A stretch of DNA of 64,000 nucleotides from Psychrobacillus sp042885655 (GCF_042885655.1 NZ_JBHVRO010000003.1:372001-436000), one strand, 5' to 3'; shown: positions 46,083 through 56,073, counted from the stretch's first letter. The notes: a model not told the origin generated them from the sequence alone. A program made the numbers and translations.

Positions 46083-47420
46083 ATGAGGTCTATGCATTTT
46101 CTTCCAAATAGCGTGGAAGAAATTATTGATACCTATGACGAAGATATCATTATAACTTCACGTGAAGGAAAAATAATTAAAGTTACCCAAATTAGTGGTG
46201 AACATTATGGTATGACCCCTTCTGAACTTTTAGGGAAATCGGTTTTAGACTTACAAGCTCAGGGTATTTTCTCACCAGCTATTACACCTGAAGTTGTCGA
46301 AAAGAAGAAAAAAATTGTGACAGTTCAAATGACACCATCTGGAAGAAAAGTATTGATAACAGGTATACCACTTTTTAATGAACAGCGCGAAGTCGAATTT
46401 GTTATTAGTTATTCTTACGAACTTTCTGAACTAATCGTTATGAAAGAGTACTTGCAAGATTTAGAAACTGAAATGTCCAAAGTAAAAGAGGAACTTGCCC
46501 ACTTACGAGATCAGCATATTCAAATTGATGGAACTATTATGGAAAGCCACTCTTCAGCACGTGCCATAAAAACAGCCCTTAAAGTGGCACGTCTTGATGT
46601 ACCGATTGTCATTCAAGGTGAACATGGCGTTGGAAAAACATCCTTAGCTAAGTTTATTCATGCACAAAGCAATTACAGTGAAGGTTCTTTCATTGAAGTT
46701 AATTGTGGCTCTATACCGGACTCCATTTTAGAAAACGCTTTCACTGGTCAACTAGACGCTAAATCTCAAGGTTATCTCTCTCTTTCATCGGGTGGTTCTC
46801 TCGTATTAAAGGAAATTGACCAACTGTCAATAGCTGCCCAAGCAATCCTTTTTACCCTTTTAAACAAGCAAACAACTACTAGAATTATTGCCATTAGTGA
46901 AATACCATTGGAAGAACTCGTCCATCAAGGAAAATTCCGAGAAGATCTTTTCTACTTACTTCATATTGCATCCATTGAGTTGAAACCATTACGTGAAAGA
47001 CCAGAAGATCTTGAAAAAGCTATTTCTCTTTATTTACAAGAGTTAAATGTGAAATATAAATACAACAAGAAACTAGCGGATGATGTCTATATCCATCTCC
47101 TTCAACTTGAATGGAAAGGAAACTTCCGTGAGTTAAAAAACGTAATTGAGCGAATTGTAATTGAGAGTGATACGAGTTTAATCACTCTTCAAGATTTGCC
47201 ACTACAATACCAACCTTTAGAAGGGGAACAAATTGGTATTGAATTGGACGGGCAAAGCTTACCTCATATATTGGAATTTGTTGAAAAGAAAGTACTATTG
47301 AATACACAAAAGCGTTACAAGACTACTACGGAAATGGCTCATGTATTAGGAATTAGTCAACCTTCTGTCGTCCGTAAGTTAAAAAAGTATTCTACATCTT
47401 TAGACAAGGAAATCGAATAA
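46083..47420 (+). CDS. PAS-AAA+-Fis type (sigma-54 activator-like) regulator
   Basis: 445 residues: PAS about 5-120 (DIIITSREGKIIKVTQISGE), AAA+ about 155-370 with Walker A GEHGVGKTSL and Walker B region SGGSLVLKEIDQL, and a C-terminal Fis-type HTH (TTTEMAHVLGISQPSVVRKL). The GAFTGA loop needed to contact sigma-54 is altered (NAFTGQ), so it may not activate a -24/-12 promoter; no such promoter was found nearby. It stands just upstream of the ABC/aminotransferase operon and probably controls it, sensing a small molecule with PAS. ATG behind AAGGAGG. Confidence 0.85.
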   Translation: MRSMHFLPNSVEEIIDTYDEDIIITSREGKIIKVTQISGEHYGMTPSELLGKSVLDLQAQGIFSPAITPEVVEKKKKIVTVQMTPSGRKVLITGIPLFNEQREVEFVISYSYELSELIVMKEYLQDLETEMSKVKEELAHLRDQHIQIDGTIMESHSSARAIKTALKVARLDVPIVIQGEHGVGKTSLAKFIHAQSNYSEGSFIEVNCGSIPDSILENAFTGQLDAKSQGYLSLSSGGSLVLKEIDQLSIAAQAILFTLLNKQTTTRIIAISEIPLEELVHQGKFREDLFYLLHIASIELKPLRERPEDLEKAISLYLQELNVKYKYNKKLADDVYIHLLQLEWKGNFRELKNVIERIVIESDTSLITLQDLPLQYQPLEGEQIGIELDGQSLPHILEFVEKKVLLNTQKRYKTTTEMAHVLGISQPSVVRKLKKYSTSLDKEIE

Positions 47421-47523
47421 TATCAAATTGGCTTAGAGAGGGGGCGATAAAGAAGAGGTCGAAAATTTAAAGGAACAAAATGGAATAAGCACTTTTACAT
47501 TCAAAATAATTGGGGGAATTAGA

Positions 47524-48513
47524 TTGAAGAAATGGTCATTGGTTGTATGTTCACTTCTATTACTAATCGTGTTGGCGGCTTGTGGTAAGGAGGAAAGTAA
47601 AATCGCTGTAAACGAGACAGTATCAAAGCCGTTAAAAGTGACACTTCCGACTTGGACTGGATATGGTCCGCTCTTTTTAGCTAAGGAAAAAGGTTTTTTT
47701 GAAAAAAATGGGGTAGATGTTGAACTTTCTATTGTAGAAGGATTAGGGGAGCGTAAAGCAGCTTTAGCTGGCGGTAAAGTGGATGGTATGGCAACTGCGC
47801 TAGACGTACAAATAACGCTTGCTGGTGCTGGTATTCCAGTTAAAGTTGTTTGGTTATTGGACGATTCTTATGGCGGCGATGGAATTCTTGTAAAAAATGA
47901 TATTAATAGTGTAGAAGATTTAAAAGGGAAGAAAATGGCCTTTGAAGTAGGTTCGACAAGTCAACTGCTTGCATTAACTGCTTTAGCTCAAGGTGGACTA
48001 ACTGAAAAGGACGTAACAGTCATACAAATGTCAGCAGGTGATGCAGGTGCGGCGTTTGCAGCTGGACAAGTAGATGCAGCTGTTACTTGGGAACCTTGGT
48101 TAACTAAAGGAGCACAAGCAAACGGGAAAGTATTGTTAACAACTAAAGATTTACCTGGAATTATCACCGACACTATTTCTTTTAAAGAAGATGTTATCAA
48201 AAACCGCCCTGAAGATATTAAAGCATTTGTAAAAGCAATGGGCGAAGCGATGGATTATTGGAAGAATAATAAAAAAGAAGCAAATGAAATAATGGCAAAA
48301 GGCCTTAGTATTGACTTAGCAGAGTTTGAAGCAACTGAAACTGGATTGAAATTTTTAGCAAAAGAAGACAATGACAACTTATTTGGTCTAGATGGTAAAA
48401 AAGGATCTATTTATAAATCGACAGAAAATGCTATTCAGTTTTACAAAGATCAAAAAGTGATTGAGAAAGACGTTAAAGCAGAAGATCTAATCGATCCTAG
48501 CTTTCTAAAATAA
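47524..48513 (+). CDS. NitT/TauT-type ABC substrate-binding lipoprotein
   Basis: 329 residues, TTG start. Lipobox LAACGKEE with the Cys at about residue 20; then the NMT1/SsuA-like fold (TWTGYGPLFLAKEKGFFEKN, GKVDGMATALD, AGAAFAAGQVDAAVTWEPWL). Binds a small anion, amine or sulfonate-type ligand outside the cell. First gene of the transporter operon; separated from the permease by a perfect hairpin. Confidence 0.9.
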   Translation: MKKWSLVVCSLLLLIVLAACGKEESKIAVNETVSKPLKVTLPTWTGYGPLFLAKEKGFFEKNGVDVELSIVEGLGERKAALAGGKVDGMATALDVQITLAGAGIPVKVVWLLDDSYGGDGILVKNDINSVEDLKGKKMAFEVGSTSQLLALTALAQGGLTEKDVTVIQMSAGDAGAAFAAGQVDAAVTWEPWLTKGAQANGKVLLTTKDLPGIITDTISFKEDVIKNRPEDIKAFVKAMGEAMDYWKNNKKEANEIMAKGLSIDLAEFEATETGLKFLAKEDNDNLFGLDGKKGSIYKSTENAIQFYKDQKVIEKDVKAEDLIDPSFLK

Positions 48514-48522
48514 GGAGTAGAG

Positions 48523-48557
48523 GTGTCGTTAACGTTTAAAGTAAACGTTAACGACAC
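48523..48557. promoter_or_regulatory. Perfect 16-bp inverted repeat between ABC genes
   Basis: GTGTCGTTAACGTTTA and its exact complement around AAG. No T-run, so more likely an mRNA-stabilising/processing hairpin that keeps the binding protein more abundant than the permease, or an operator. Confidence 0.75.
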
Positions 48558-48592
48558 TATTCCACAAAGATGTATAGAATGGAGGGGTTTTG

Positions 48593-49390
48593 ATGGCAAA
48601 AAAGTGGTTTACTCCTAAAAAAGAAATACCAAAGAAAATTTATACTTCAGTTGGTTTCATCACGTTTCTTGTTGTTCTTGGATTATGGTCACTCTTAAGT
48701 TATAGCGGGTTAGTTAATTCATTATTTTTACCTACCCCAACGACAGTGTTAGCAACAGCCACAAAGTTGTTTGTAAGCGGAGAGATCTTTTCTGATATCG
48801 GCATCAGCTTTTCAAGAGTATTTACTGGATTTCTAGTTGCTGCGTTAATCGGGATACCTTTAGGAATACTTATGGGATCGTTACGAATTATGGAAGGCGC
48901 TTTTGAACCAATTATTGGTTTTATCCGCTATATGCCTGCTTCAGCATTTATCCCGTTATTAATATTATGGATTGGGCTTGGTGAGACAGAAAAAATGTCT
49001 GTTATTTTCTTAGGAACGTTTTTTCAACTAACTCTTATGGTGATGGATGTTACAAAGAATGTACAAAACGATCTGATAGATGTCTCCTATACATTAGGAG
49101 CTAAGAATGCCCAAATTTTCACAAAAGTGATTCTCCCTGCTTCTTTACCAGGAATTGTGGACACACTTCGTATTACTTTCGGATGGGCTTGGACTTATTT
49201 AGTAGTAGCAGAGATTGTGGGAGCATCCAGCGGTTTGGGACATATGATTATGCAAGCCTCTCGTTTTCTGCAACCAGATAAAATTATCGTAGGCATATTG
49301 ATAATAGGTTTATTGGGGCTTATTACTGATATCATGTTTAAATCCATTTACCGAGCTTCGTTTTCTTGGATGAGAAAGGATGGTTTTTAA
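48593..49390 (+). CDS. ABC transporter permease, NitT/TauT family
   Basis: 265 residues, about six TM helices. BPD_transp_1 coupling motif: EAA-like VSYTLGAKNAQIFTKVILPA. ATG at 48593 behind GGAGGGG. Forms the channel for the preceding binding protein and following ATPase. Confidence 0.93.
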   Translation: MAKKWFTPKKEIPKKIYTSVGFITFLVVLGLWSLLSYSGLVNSLFLPTPTTVLATATKLFVSGEIFSDIGISFSRVFTGFLVAALIGIPLGILMGSLRIMEGAFEPIIGFIRYMPASAFIPLLILWIGLGETEKMSVIFLGTFFQLTLMVMDVTKNVQNDLIDVSYTLGAKNAQIFTKVILPASLPGIVDTLRITFGWAWTYLVVAEIVGASSGLGHMIMQASRFLQPDKIIVGILIIGLLGLITDIMFKSIYRASFSWMRKDGF

Positions 49391-49391
49391 T

Positions 49392-50243
49392 ATGGTATCA
49401 CAGAAACTAGACATGACAACAGAAAGTTCCGACTTGAAAACACAAGGAATTGCTATTCCTAAGATCATCACACCAAAGTTAGAAATTAAAGACGTCGGCA
49501 AAATATTTAAAACCAAGTCTGGAGAAACAGTAGCACTCGAAAAGACTTCTTTTACTGTAGAAGATGGAGAATTTGTAACCATTTTAGGACCTTCTGGTTG
49601 CGGAAAATCAACCATATTACGCATTGTAGCGGGCTTAGAAGAGTCAACTTCAGGTCAGGTTCTCTTAGATGGGCAAGAAATTAATGGACCTGGTCCTGAT
49701 CGTGGAATGGTCTTTCAATCTTACACTTTGTATCCATGGTTAAATGTTAAAGATAATATTACATTTGGTTTAAAGTTAAAAGGTGTTCCTCAAAAAGAGC
49801 AGGATGATCTTGCAAGACACTACTTACAATTAATAGGTTTAGCAGGGTTTGAGAAACATTACCCTATCCAGTTGTCTGGAGGAATGAAACAAAGAGTTGC
49901 TATTGCTCGTGCATTGGCCAACGACCCTAAAATATTAATAATGGATGAACCTTTTGGTGCTCTAGATGCCCAAACTAGAACTATCATGCAAGAAGTATTA
50001 CTAAAAGCATGGGAGGAGTCTAAAAAAACAATTTTGTTTATTACACATGATGTTGATGAATCTATCTTTTTAGCAGACTCCGTTTATGTAATGACAGCAA
50101 GACCTGGACGATTAAAGAAAAAGATTCCGATTACATTGGAACGACCAAGGGATTTCAATATGAAAAGCACAGTGAAATTCGGAAATTACAAAGAGGAATT
50201 ATTATCTCTTATTCGGGAAGAAAGTTTGAAATCTATTAAATAG
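49392..50243 (+). CDS. ABC transporter ATPase, NitT/TauT family
   Basis: About 283 residues. Walker A GPSGCGKST, Q-loop VFQSYTLYPW, signature LSGGMKQRVAIARALA, Walker B ILIMDEPFGALD, H-loop ITHDVDES. The upstream ATG (49380) overlaps the permease stop; ATG at 49392 follows AAAGGA. An N-terminal extension of ~30 residues precedes the nucleotide-binding domain. Confidence 0.93.
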   Translation: MVSQKLDMTTESSDLKTQGIAIPKIITPKLEIKDVGKIFKTKSGETVALEKTSFTVEDGEFVTILGPSGCGKSTILRIVAGLEESTSGQVLLDGQEINGPGPDRGMVFQSYTLYPWLNVKDNITFGLKLKGVPQKEQDDLARHYLQLIGLAGFEKHYPIQLSGGMKQRVAIARALANDPKILIMDEPFGALDAQTRTIMQEVLLKAWEESKKTILFITHDVDESIFLADSVYVMTARPGRLKKKIPITLERPRDFNMKSTVKFGNYKEELLSLIREESLKSIK

Positions 50244-50302
50244 ATATTCTCTCCCCGACTAGTTAATTTAGGTGTCGCAATTCGATTATGGAGGTCAATT
50301 TT

Positions 50303-51628
50303 ATGGAAAACAAATGGGATCATCTACTAAAAAACATGCCAAATCGGTTAGCTCCGAGTATGGCTAAGGATCACCCAAATCTACCGGTTGTGAAAGAGGA
50401 AGGGTGTTACTACTTCGGAGTAGATGGAAAGAGATACCTAGATTTTACATCTGGTATTGCTGTAACAAATGTCGGTCATCGTCATCCGAAAGTTGTTCAA
50501 GCGATAAAAGATGCTGCAGATGGTTTAGTACATGGCCCTTCTGGTGTAATCATGTATGAATCTATCTTGAAGTTAGCAGATGAACTTGCAGAAATTATGC
50601 CTGGAGATCTTGATTGCTTCTTCTTTGCAAATAGCGGAACAGAAGCAATTGAAGGTGCTCTTAAACTTGCTAAGTATGTAACGAAGCGACCTTATGTAGT
50701 TTCATTTACTGGTGGGTTTCACGGTCGTTCATTAGGTGCATTAAGTGTAACAACGTCCAAAAGTAAATATCGTAAATTTATGCAACCATCAGGGCTTACA
50801 TATCAAATACCTTATGCAAATGTTAAAGGATGCCCACCAGGGGTTGATCCTGAAACTTACGTAATCAATAAATTGGAATCTGACTTTACAACATTATTTA
50901 ATCATCAAGTAACACCTGAAGAAGTAGCTTGTGTTATTTTAGAACCTGTTCTTGGAGAGGGAGGCTATGTTGTTCCACCTAAAGGTTGGTTAAAGAAAGT
51001 ACGAGAAATTTGTGATCGCCATCAAATTTTACTAATTTTTGATGAAGTGCAAACTGGATTCGGTCGTACAGGCGAATGGTTTGCTGCGCAAACATTCGAT
51101 GTTACTCCAGACATTATGGCAATAGCAAAAGGAATTGCATCAGGTCTTCCGCTTAGCGCAACAGTTGCGTCTAGTGAACTGATGAAGCAATGGCCACTTG
51201 GTAGTCACGGCACTACATTTGGTGGCAATCCAATTGCATGCTCGGTTGCATTGACCACTTTGGAAATTATGAAAGAAGAAAACCTTCTTGAAAACACTAG
51301 AAAAATGGGAAGTTATGCAGTCCAACAACTTGAAAAAATAAAAGCACGACATAGCGTACTTGGGGATATTCGTGCTGTTGGATTAATGATAGGTATTGAA
51401 GTTATTAATCCTGAAACAGGTAAACCTAATGGAGAAGGTTTATTAAAGATCTTGGATCTGGCTCTAAAAAAAGGAGTGTTATTCTATCTCTGTGGAAACC
51501 ATGGAGATGTAATCAGAATGATTCCGCCATTAGTTGTGACAAAAGAACAAATTGACGAAGGTTTACAAATGTTAGATGAGGCAATAACAGAATATGAATC
51601 GACGTTAGTAACTGTTGAGTTAGTCTAG
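50303..51628 (+). CDS. Class III aminotransferase (4-aminobutyrate/taurine/diamine type)
   Basis: 441 residues. PLP fold type I: SGTEAIEGALKLAKYVT, FTGGFHGRSLGALSVT, FDEVQTGFGRTG, and the PLP lysine in IMAIAKGIASGLPLSA. Start ATG at 50303, eight bases after TGGAGGT; the ATG at 50288 overlaps that site. As last gene of the operon it presumably deaminates the imported compound (an omega-amino acid, diamine or taurine-like substrate); substrate not determinable by sequence. Confidence 0.9.
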   Translation: MENKWDHLLKNMPNRLAPSMAKDHPNLPVVKEEGCYYFGVDGKRYLDFTSGIAVTNVGHRHPKVVQAIKDAADGLVHGPSGVIMYESILKLADELAEIMPGDLDCFFFANSGTEAIEGALKLAKYVTKRPYVVSFTGGFHGRSLGALSVTTSKSKYRKFMQPSGLTYQIPYANVKGCPPGVDPETYVINKLESDFTTLFNHQVTPEEVACVILEPVLGEGGYVVPPKGWLKKVREICDRHQILLIFDEVQTGFGRTGEWFAAQTFDVTPDIMAIAKGIASGLPLSATVASSELMKQWPLGSHGTTFGGNPIACSVALTTLEIMKEENLLENTRKMGSYAVQQLEKIKARHSVLGDIRAVGLMIGIEVINPETGKPNGEGLLKILDLALKKGVLFYLCGNHGDVIRMIPPLVVTKEQIDEGLQMLDEAITEYESTLVTVELV

Positions 51629-51656
51629 ACAATAAAGCATATTCGCTAAAAAAGTA

Positions 51657-51697
51657 AAAGACAGAAATGTTGAGTTAACAACATTTCTGTCTTTTTA
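51657..51697 (+). terminator. Rho-independent terminator
   Basis: Arms AAAAGACAGAAATGTTG / CAACATTTCTGTCTTTT; ends the transporter/aminotransferase operon. Confidence 0.9.
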
Positions 51698-51786
51698 CTG
51701 GCAAGAAAGTGTAAGGTTTCATAAATAGTCATTTTAAAAAAAATTCCTCACTAATTTATTTTCCTTTATTTTGGTAATGCAAATGC

Positions 51787-51825
51787 AAAAAGATCTGTTA
51801 GCAAAAACTACTAACAGATCTTTTT
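51787..51825. terminator. Bidirectional terminator
   Basis: Arms AAAAAGATCTGTTAG / CTAACAGATCTTTTT, just before the 3' end of the minus-strand oxidase gene. Confidence 0.85.
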
Positions 51826-51833
51826 ATGATTGA

Positions 51834-53195
51834 TTAATTTTCGAAAAATATTTTTCCGGGATTTAATAATCTTTCTGGATCGAATATTTGCTTCATTTGT
51901 TTCATAATGGAAACTGCTGCACCATGTTCTCTTTCCTGGAATTTTCTCTTACCAAGTCCGACACCATGCTCGCCTGTACATGTTCCACCAACTTCGATTG
52001 CTTTTATTGCGAGTGCTTCGTTTGTATAATCTGCTTTTTCAAACTCGCCTTCCACGTTTGGATCATAAAGAACAATTGTATGGAAATTTCCATCGCCGAC
52101 GTGCCCCAGCACCCCTCCTGTCAATCCGGTTTCATCAATTAGTTCACGCGCATATACGATAAGTTCTGGTAGCTTCGATATTGGAACGCATACATCTGCT
52201 CCTGTATTGGCCATTCCTTTTACATGTTGGTATGCATAGGACATTTCATGGCGTGCTTTCCAAAGTTCCATCCGCTCTTTAGATCCACTTGCGACATCCC
52301 AGTTGTCACAATCTAGTTCGCGCATTAATTGTTCTACAAGCTTTGCTTCTTCCTTAACCGAGGTCATCATGCCTGCAAATTCAAAAAATAGGGAATGAGC
52401 AACTGGAAGATTATAGTCCCCATATGCATTCACTTGTGCAATACTATCTGCATCAACGAGCTCCATGCGCATGACTGGAATCCCGCTTAGTAAAATGGCC
52501 TGAGCGGCTTCAGCACATTCTTTTGGTGTATTAAATGTACATCGTGCTGCTATCGTATGTTCTGGAATCCCATGAAGTCGTAAGGTAATTTCAGTGATAA
52601 CGCCCAATGTACCTTCGGATCCAGCAAATAGACCTGTCAAATGGTAGCCAGAAGATGACTTTTTTGCAAGTGAGCCTGTATGAATTACTGTTCCATCAGC
52701 CAAAACAACTTCTAAATTGAGTAGCTGATCTCTCATAGATCCATAGCGAACTGCTGTCGTACCGCTCGCATTAGTAGCTACCATTCCCCCAATCGTTGCA
52801 TCTGCACCTGGATCGATTGGAAACATTAAGCCATGTCGATTTACGAACTTATTTAACTGTAATCGTGTAATACCTGGTTGTACGGTAATTATTAAATCTT
52901 CGGGTGAAAACTCTATGACATTATTCATATTTTCAAAGTTAATAGAAATACCTTTTTGAATTGGAATTGCTTGTCCTTCTAAACCAGACCCTGCACCAAA
53001 TGGTGTTACAGGTACTTTATGCTCGCGTGCTACCTGCAGAATCACTTCAATATCTTCTCGTCCTGTGGGAAAGCAGACGACATCTGGCTCTACTGGTGGA
53101 TGAAAAGATTCATCATGGCTATGACGGAACAATTCGTTTTCATTTTGGCTAACTTTATCATTCCCGAGACGCTCTAGCAATTTGTGAATAAACAC
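51834..53195 (-). CDS. FAD-linked oxidase, GlcD/D-lactate dehydrogenase type
   Basis: 453 residues. FAD_binding_4 domain about 35-175 (VTPFGAGSGLEGQAIPIQKG, IDPGADATIGGMVATNASGT, SEGTLGVITEI) and FAD-oxidase C-terminal domain (GGVLGHVGDGNFHTIVLYDP, GTCTGEHGVGLGKRKF). Probably oxidises glycolate, D-lactate or a related 2-hydroxy acid. No glcE/glcF partners are adjacent, so it may be a single-subunit enzyme. GTG start. Confidence 0.9.
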   Translation of the reverse strand: MFIHKLLERLGNDKVSQNENELFRHSHDESFHPPVEPDVVCFPTGREDIEVILQVAREHKVPVTPFGAGSGLEGQAIPIQKGISINFENMNNVIEFSPEDLIITVQPGITRLQLNKFVNRHGLMFPIDPGADATIGGMVATNASGTTAVRYGSMRDQLLNLEVVLADGTVIHTGSLAKKSSSGYHLTGLFAGSEGTLGVITEITLRLHGIPEHTIAARCTFNTPKECAEAAQAILLSGIPVMRMELVDADSIAQVNAYGDYNLPVAHSLFFEFAGMMTSVKEEAKLVEQLMRELDCDNWDVASGSKERMELWKARHEMSYAYQHVKGMANTGADVCVPISKLPELIVYARELIDETGLTGGVLGHVGDGNFHTIVLYDPNVEGEFEKADYTNEALAIKAIEVGGTCTGEHGVGLGKRKFQEREHGAAVSIMKQMKQIFDPERLLNPGKIFFEN

Positions 53196-53830
53196 TTTAA
53201 AACATCCTTTACTTATTTATATTTTTTAGAATCAATTTCATAATAGAATATTCAATCATAAAATCCGAACGAGGTTGATTTCTGCTTCAGGCATCGCCTA
53301 GCGCTACAATCAACGTGATTAAAACTACTAACTATTAATAATAAAAAAATTCTAAATAATTAGTTTTTAAGTTTAATTATATTAAAAACAGTTACCACTA
53401 GCAAGAATTAAATTTCACTAGGTGGAAAAATAGGCGCGTCGATCCAAGGAGGAATTAAAGCTCCTTTTTATAGAACTTATTGAACAAAAAGAGGTAGCGC
53501 GACAAGTTTTGTTATAAACACTAATGTGTGAAAAGCAAGGGATTTCTCCAGATTGCTAGGATAAATTAAAACACGTCCCAACAGAGTTTCCGATTATTAA
53601 CCATTTGTTTTAAGCATATGTAAAAAGCGCTAACCTTTTTTTGGGTTGGTACTTTTTTACTCTTTAAAATTCGAGCCTACTATATATCTATGAAGGTAAT
53701 AAACGAAGGAATATTTTAACAATTTATATCGATATAATACTCACTTGTATTATGTTGCTGAATCTAGGGTTATATGTGACAATATAACTAAACATAATTA
53801 GATTACCAATCGCATTAAGGGGCCAGAACA
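53196..53830. other. Intergenic region with degenerate repeat and copied gene end
   Basis: 53273-53314 is a short version of the GC-rich repeat (GTTGATTTCTGC..CTACAATCAAC). 53446-53472 has a small hairpin AGGAG..CTCCTTTTT. 53550-53577 is identical over ~28 bases to the 3' end of the MFS gene at 45439-45466, including its stop codon. No gene seen. Confidence 0.6.
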
Positions 53831-55099
53831 ATGAAAAGCAAAACTGATTTTTTCCGAATAATACCGTTTTTATATGTAATAATAGGACCTATTTGGGTTA
53901 TTGGTACTGATTATTTCTTAAGCATTTCTAACTTTTCGGATGAAAAAATTGTCTTTCTGGAGAAATTCAATGATTTTTTGTTCGTTCTCCTTACAGCTAT
54001 TCTTTTATTTGTTTTAATAAAGAACTTAAGGGATTCCAAGCAAATTGAAGAAGAAAAAGAGAAACTTTCTTTGTTAATTGATACGATGCCAGACTTCATT
54101 TCATTTAAAGATGGGGAAGGAAAGTGGCTTCAAATAAATAAATTTGGTGCTCAGTTATTCGAACTTGAAGGCATCGACTATAAAGGTAAAACAGATAAAG
54201 AGATGGCAAAACATACAGATTTTTATCACGATGCTTTGATTTATTGTATCGATACGGACGAAGATGCGTGGAAGGCTGGAAAGGTAAGTCGATGCGAAGA
54301 AACAATTCCTTTGAGAGATGGTTCCAATAAAATTTTCGATGCATTTAAAGTGCCTATTTTTAATAATGATGGTTCCAGAAAAGGATTGGTCGTTATTGGA
54401 AGAGATATAACCAGTTTAAAAGAAACAGAGAGCAAGTTAAGACAATCCGAAAAAATGTCTGCATTAGGTGAACTATCTGCAGGTATAGCTCATGAAATAC
54501 GAAATCCTCTTGCAATTATGAAAGGATATTTGCAAATGGGACAAGAGAACACCATTAAACTCGATCAGCATATTGACCTGTTAGTGAATGAAATTGATCG
54601 AATTAATAGCATTGTGAACGAACTATTAATGATTGCAAAACCAACAGACATTATCTTTGCTAATAAAAACATAAATACAATTGTAAGAGAAGTAGTTCAA
54701 TTGTTTTCAATAGAAGCATCCCAACAAAAAACGAAAATAAACGTTACGGACCTAGAACAATTCAATACATACTGCAATGAAAGTAAATTAAAACAAGTGT
54801 TTATAAATATAGTGAAAAACGCTTTAGAAGCAATCTCAACAAATGGGGAAGTCAATATCTCCATATACGAGAAGAATGAGAAATATTTTGCCGTTAAAAT
54901 CGAGGATAATGGCTGTGGAATGGAAGAAAGTGATTTACAACACATTAGTGACCCGTTCTATAGCTTAAAAGAAAAAGGAATTGGTCTAGGAATGACTATA
55001 AGCCTTAGTATTATAGAAGCACACAAAGGTTCTATTCAGATTTCAAGCCAAGTTAATGTCGGAACTAGCATAGAAGTATTGTTACCGAAACTAAGCTAA
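53831..55099 (+). CDS. PAS sensor histidine kinase of the sporulation-kinase type
   Basis: 422 residues: two TM segments (about 9-25 and 40-60), PAS (DGEGKWLQINKFGAQLFELE), HisKA with SALGELSAGIAHEIRNPLAI, and HATPase (VFINIVKNALEAIS, DNGCGM, SLKEKGIGLGMTISLSIIEA). Architecture resembles KinB/KinE, which phosphorylate Spo0F; no response regulator is adjacent, as usual for those. ATG start. Confidence 0.88.
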   Translation: MKSKTDFFRIIPFLYVIIGPIWVIGTDYFLSISNFSDEKIVFLEKFNDFLFVLLTAILLFVLIKNLRDSKQIEEEKEKLSLLIDTMPDFISFKDGEGKWLQINKFGAQLFELEGIDYKGKTDKEMAKHTDFYHDALIYCIDTDEDAWKAGKVSRCEETIPLRDGSNKIFDAFKVPIFNNDGSRKGLVVIGRDITSLKETESKLRQSEKMSALGELSAGIAHEIRNPLAIMKGYLQMGQENTIKLDQHIDLLVNEIDRINSIVNELLMIAKPTDIIFANKNINTIVREVVQLFSIEASQQKTKINVTDLEQFNTYCNESKLKQVFINIVKNALEAISTNGEVNISIYEKNEKYFAVKIEDNGCGMEESDLQHISDPFYSLKEKGIGLGMTISLSIIEAHKGSIQISSQVNVGTSIEVLLPKLS

Positions 55100-55161
55100 T
55101 CCTAAGTGTTAGGAACAGATTTGTGACCAGCAACTTATTGTAGAAATTAATAGAGATAAGC

Positions 55162-55190
55162 CACCGAATTTGCATATTCGGTGTTTTTTT
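55162..55190 (+). terminator. Rho-independent terminator
   Basis: CACCGAAT / ATTCGGTG with 7 T after the kinase gene. Confidence 0.85.
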
Positions 55191-55311
55191 GTTGTAGGGA
55201 AAATGATTTGTGTCTTAAGAACTGATAAAAATGAACTATAAAAATAGAGGTGATTGTCCTTTTTTGGAGAATACTATCTTATAGGATGGAACGTAAAAGG
55301 AGTGAACTAAT

Positions 55312-56073
55312 ATGCTTAAAATGAAAAAGAGACATTTAATAGCAGTGGGTTCTATTGTTTTATTTGTACTACTTACTTGGATTCCTATTCTATTGCCTAT
55401 ATTAATAATAGCTGCAATGATTTTAGTGAAAGTAAAGTATCCAACGATAAAAGGTGCGGTAGGAGAATGGAAGGTAAACAAATTATTAAGTAATTTAGGT
55501 TCGAATTATTCTATATATCATGATCTATATGTGCCAAATGGTGCTGGGGGAACAACCCAGGTAGATCATGTCGTTACCTCTCCGTTTGGTATTTTTGTAA
55601 TCGAGACTAAACATTATGAAGGTTGGATATTCGGAGATGAAAAACAAAGATATTGGACTCAGGTGATATATAAACGGAAAGAAAAACTGTTCAACCCTAT
55701 TTGGCAAAATTATGGTCACATACAAGCAATAAAAAATCAAATCCCAATAGAGAACTTCGAATTTATCTATTCAATTATTGCATTTTCTAAACAATCTACC
55801 TTCAAATTCAAAAATGAGTTTAAATCTGCTAGAGTCATACAATTTCCACAATTGCTTGAAGTAATTCAAGAAAAGAACTTACATAGAATAAGTAGCATTG
55901 AATTACAAAAAATCAACCGTGGCCTTGAGAAATTACTAATTAAAGACGAAAAAGAAAAAAAACAAGTCAAGAAGCAGCATGTACAAGCTATAAAAAAGAA
56001 TCGTAAGGAAAAGGTAGAGACAGAGAAGAAAAACATTATAAAAATATCTGTCCAAAATGTGGTGGAGAACTGA
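55312..56073 (+). CDS. NERD domain membrane protein, C-terminus frameshifted
   Basis: 253 residues in the open frame: TM about 12-37, then NERD nuclease-like domain (GAVGEWKVNKLLSNLGSNYS, GTTQVDHVVTSPFGIFVIET, KHYEGWIFG) with catalytic-type Asp and E-x-K. The frame ends KISVQNVVEN, but another frame continues with a C4 zinc ribbon (next feature). Related proteins have NERD fused to a topoisomerase-type zinc ribbon, so the natural protein is probably ~290 residues. Confidence 0.85.
   Translation: MLKMKKRHLIAVGSIVLFVLLTWIPILLPILIIAAMILVKVKYPTIKGAVGEWKVNKLLSNLGSNYSIYHDLYVPNGAGGTTQVDHVVTSPFGIFVIETKHYEGWIFGDEKQRYWTQVIYKRKEKLFNPIWQNYGHIQAIKNQIPIENFEFIYSIIAFSKQSTFKFKNEFKSARVIQFPQLLEVIQEKNLHRISSIELQKINRGLEKLLIKDEKEKKQVKKQHVQAIKKNRKEKVETEKKNIIKISVQNVVEN

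Noticed and set aside
47421..47523. Sigma-54 promoter before the ABC operon
   Set aside because: TTGGC at 47430 lacks a GC at the right distance.
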